Shown here piece by piece: positions 62,472 to 64,000 of a stretch of DNA of 64,000 bases. Both the position numbers and the translations under genes were made by a program. The stretch spans positions 1-64,000 of the forward strand of contig JANQKS010000078.1 of assembly GCA_028281005.1 (NCBI GenBank), read 5' to 3'. Within the stretch, counting starts at the first letter, position 1. Every line of letters begins with the position of its first letter. Origin of the DNA: Pseudomonadales bacterium (GTDB taxonomy: Bacteria; Pseudomonadota; Gammaproteobacteria; Pseudomonadales; Azotimanducaceae). The notes under the pieces are model-generated. The model saw only the letters and a list, made by a program, of their open reading frames with translations, made no database searches and had not been told where the DNA came from.

Positions 62472-63986
62472 TTATTGGCCTTCCACCTCAGCTAAAAACG
62501 CCAACATCGCCTGATTGGTTTCCGACGCTGCTTCTTGTTGCACCCAGTGGCCGATGTTCGGCAACAACACCACATCGCGCAGATCACTGACCACCGGAGC
62601 CATACCGGCACGCAGTTGCTGTGCGTCCGCGCCACCAATGACGCCGTCTTTCTCCCCGGCAATAAACAACACCGGTGCTTTGATCACCGGGTCTGCAATG
62701 TTGGCCGAGGCTTCCCAATTCATTTCAAAGGTGCGGTAGTAGTTCACACCGCCGCGAAAGCCCGCACGCTCAAACTGGGCCACGTAATAATCCAACTCAG
62801 CCTGACTGAGCCAATCAGGTAAACCTTCAGGCTCGCCCATGCGCGGCACCCACCCGCCGGCGCTGCGTTTTGGATCCGTCACTTCAGGCGGCTGCCGGAT
62901 GGCATCCGGGGACTGATATATACGGCGCAGGAACGTGCGGGTGTTGGCATCGTATTCCGCTTCCGCCACACCGCCCGGCTCGTTGTGATAAACCATGTAA
63001 AAGAAGTTATCCCCGGTGCGCTCACGCATGGCGGCTAAGGGCGACACCGGTGAGCGCGGACCGTAGGGTACACTCATCAAGGTCAGGCTTTTGAAACGCT
63101 CGGGATAACGCACCACGGTGTGGCTCGCCACCGGCGATCCCCAATCGTGGCCGACCATATGAGCCTGCTCCACACCCAGCGCATCCAACACACCCACCAT
63201 ATCTGCCGACAGGGTATCCAACACGTAATCCGACGGATCAGCTGGCGCCGAGGACAAGCCATAGCCGCGCATATCCGGCGCCACGGCCCGGTAGCCGGCT
63301 GCGGCTAACGCCTGTAACTGGTGCCGCCAGGAGAACCAGGATTCCGGAAACCCATGGGCAAACAACACCACAGGGCCTTCACCCGCTTCGGCGATCCGCA
63401 AGGTGATGCCGTTACTGTCGATGAAGCTGAGCTTGATGCCGTCGATGGGTGGGTTATCGTCCGCGGCAGCCTGTGCGGCGGCGCTGCCTTCCTCCAGCAC
63501 CGTTGACGTATGACGCCATATGGCCCACTGGCCATCCGCCTTCTTACGCAATACATCAAAGTAGCGCGAGCGAGTGCGCTGGGCGGTTAACGCACCTTCT
63601 TGAGTAATACCGCTATCGGCGTCCTTCAGACGGATGTGTATCACGTAGTCATATTCAGCGATGGCTACGTCCCCCACCACCACTATATTTGGCGGGCTAA
63701 TCACTTCGACACCATAAGTGGCCGCGGCAAATACCTGCTCGAGGAAGTCGGCGTAACTTTGCGCGCCATCAATGGCGTCCGCCCCCGGCGGCAACAAACG
63801 CACCTGTGGATGGAGTACAGCCAGATAGCCGGCTACGCTGCCGCTTTCCACCGCCACCTGATAGTCGGCGTACAGCTGCTCAATTTTTGCGACCTCCGCC
63901 GCGTCATCCGCGGTAGTGACCGGTGGCTGCGCTCCGCTACAAGCACTCAAGGTCACCGCCAGCACGCTCAGCAAAAGAACACGCAT
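62472..63986 (-). CDS. Lipoprotein fusion: SnoaL-like domain plus epoxide-hydrolase-type alpha/beta hydrolase
   Basis: 504 aa. 'LLLSVLAVTLSAC' is a lipobox (Cys16). Residues about 28-165 form a DUF4440/SnoaL-like cone ('IEQLYADYQVAVESGS', 'KADGQWAIWRHTSTVLEEG'). Residues about 185-504 are an epoxide-hydrolase-like alpha/beta hydrolase: oxyanion 'HGFPESW' (211), nucleophile Asp281 in 'GHDWGS', Asp447 and His480 ('NIGHW') complete the triad. Fusion of the two and lipid anchoring are unusual. First gene of the leftward operon. Confidence 0.85.
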   Translation of the reverse strand: MRVLLLSVLAVTLSACSGAQPPVTTADDAAEVAKIEQLYADYQVAVESGSVAGYLAVLHPQVRLLPPGADAIDGAQSYADFLEQVFAAATYGVEVISPPNIVVVGDVAIAEYDYVIHIRLKDADSGITQEGALTAQRTRSRYFDVLRKKADGQWAIWRHTSTVLEEGSAAAQAAADDNPPIDGIKLSFIDSNGITLRIAEAGEGPVVLFAHGFPESWFSWRHQLQALAAAGYRAVAPDMRGYGLSSAPADPSDYVLDTLSADMVGVLDALGVEQAHMVGHDWGSPVASHTVVRYPERFKSLTLMSVPYGPRSPVSPLAAMRERTGDNFFYMVYHNEPGGVAEAEYDANTRTFLRRIYQSPDAIRQPPEVTDPKRSAGGWVPRMGEPEGLPDWLSQAELDYYVAQFERAGFRGGVNYYRTFEMNWEASANIADPVIKAPVLFIAGEKDGVIGGADAQQLRAGMAPVVSDLRDVVLLPNIGHWVQQEAASETNQAMLAFLAEVEGQ

Positions 63987-64000
63987 GTTCCCCCCTTTAA

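Noticed and set aside
1-64000. tRNA, rRNA, CRISPR, prophage or integrase genes
   Set aside because: Scanned for typical gene products and repeats; none found, although a tRNA could be missed without a computed search.

Overview
The window looks like chromosome from a free-living aerobic gammaproteobacterium with mid-to-high GC. The clues are AcnB-type aconitase, class II FumC, a RoxA-like ribosomal oxygenase, HmuTUV/FbpABC/FecIR iron systems, a DUF1501/DUF1800 pair and many TonB-dependent receptors. No rRNA, tRNA, CRISPR array or replication origin was seen, so finer taxonomy is not supported.

1-2.35 kb is debris: an IS91-type transposase fragment, a broken MATE efflux gene coupled to an ECF sigma gene, and the 5' end of an IS. 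From 2.37 to 29.6 kb lies an iron-starvation island with five strong Fur-like palindromes. It holds a fumC operon (three unknown or FagA-like small proteins, a methyltransferase, iron-free fumarase), a PepSY/DUF3649/DUF3325 ferric-siderophore-reductase-like cluster, and a long heme operon. The heme operon runs leftward from a TonB receptor through hmuT-U-V, two heme-breakdown-type small proteins and a cytochrome b561-YceI fusion to YceI, ending beside a decayed aldehyde dehydrogenase. After it come a PiuC-like dioxygenase with a divergent lipoprotein, a split fbp Fe(III) ABC transporter, and a Fur-controlled MFS plus serine-hydrolase pair.

29.7-48.6 kb is mostly metabolic and envelope genes: DUF1501/DUF1800, M3 peptidase, LLM oxidoreductase, amidase, fatty acid desaturase, CreA, two FtsX-type ABC permeases without an ATPase, an SDR, a glutathionyl-hydroquinone-reductase-like protein, an orphan VapB-like antitoxin, acnB with a divergent LysR gene, and a spondin-domain protein. 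Just upstream of the spondin gene is a striking array of three 21-bp repeats, each with a GCGT-N4-ACGC palindrome, facing a response regulator/histidine kinase pair.

51-56 kb is a fecI-fecR-TonB receptor locus flanked on both sides by remnants of other TonB receptors; one ends exactly at an IS3-type remnant. 56.4-64 kb has a di-heme peroxidase (+) and a probable five-gene leftward operon: alpha/beta hydrolase fusion, MFS, Baeyer-Villiger-type monooxygenase, azoreductase and RoxA-like oxygenase.

The strongest candidates for something undescribed are the 21-bp repeat array with its spondin/two-component neighbourhood, and the divergent PiuC/GEG-repeat lipoprotein pair whose start codons overlap on opposite strands. 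All functional names come from reading motifs, not database searches.
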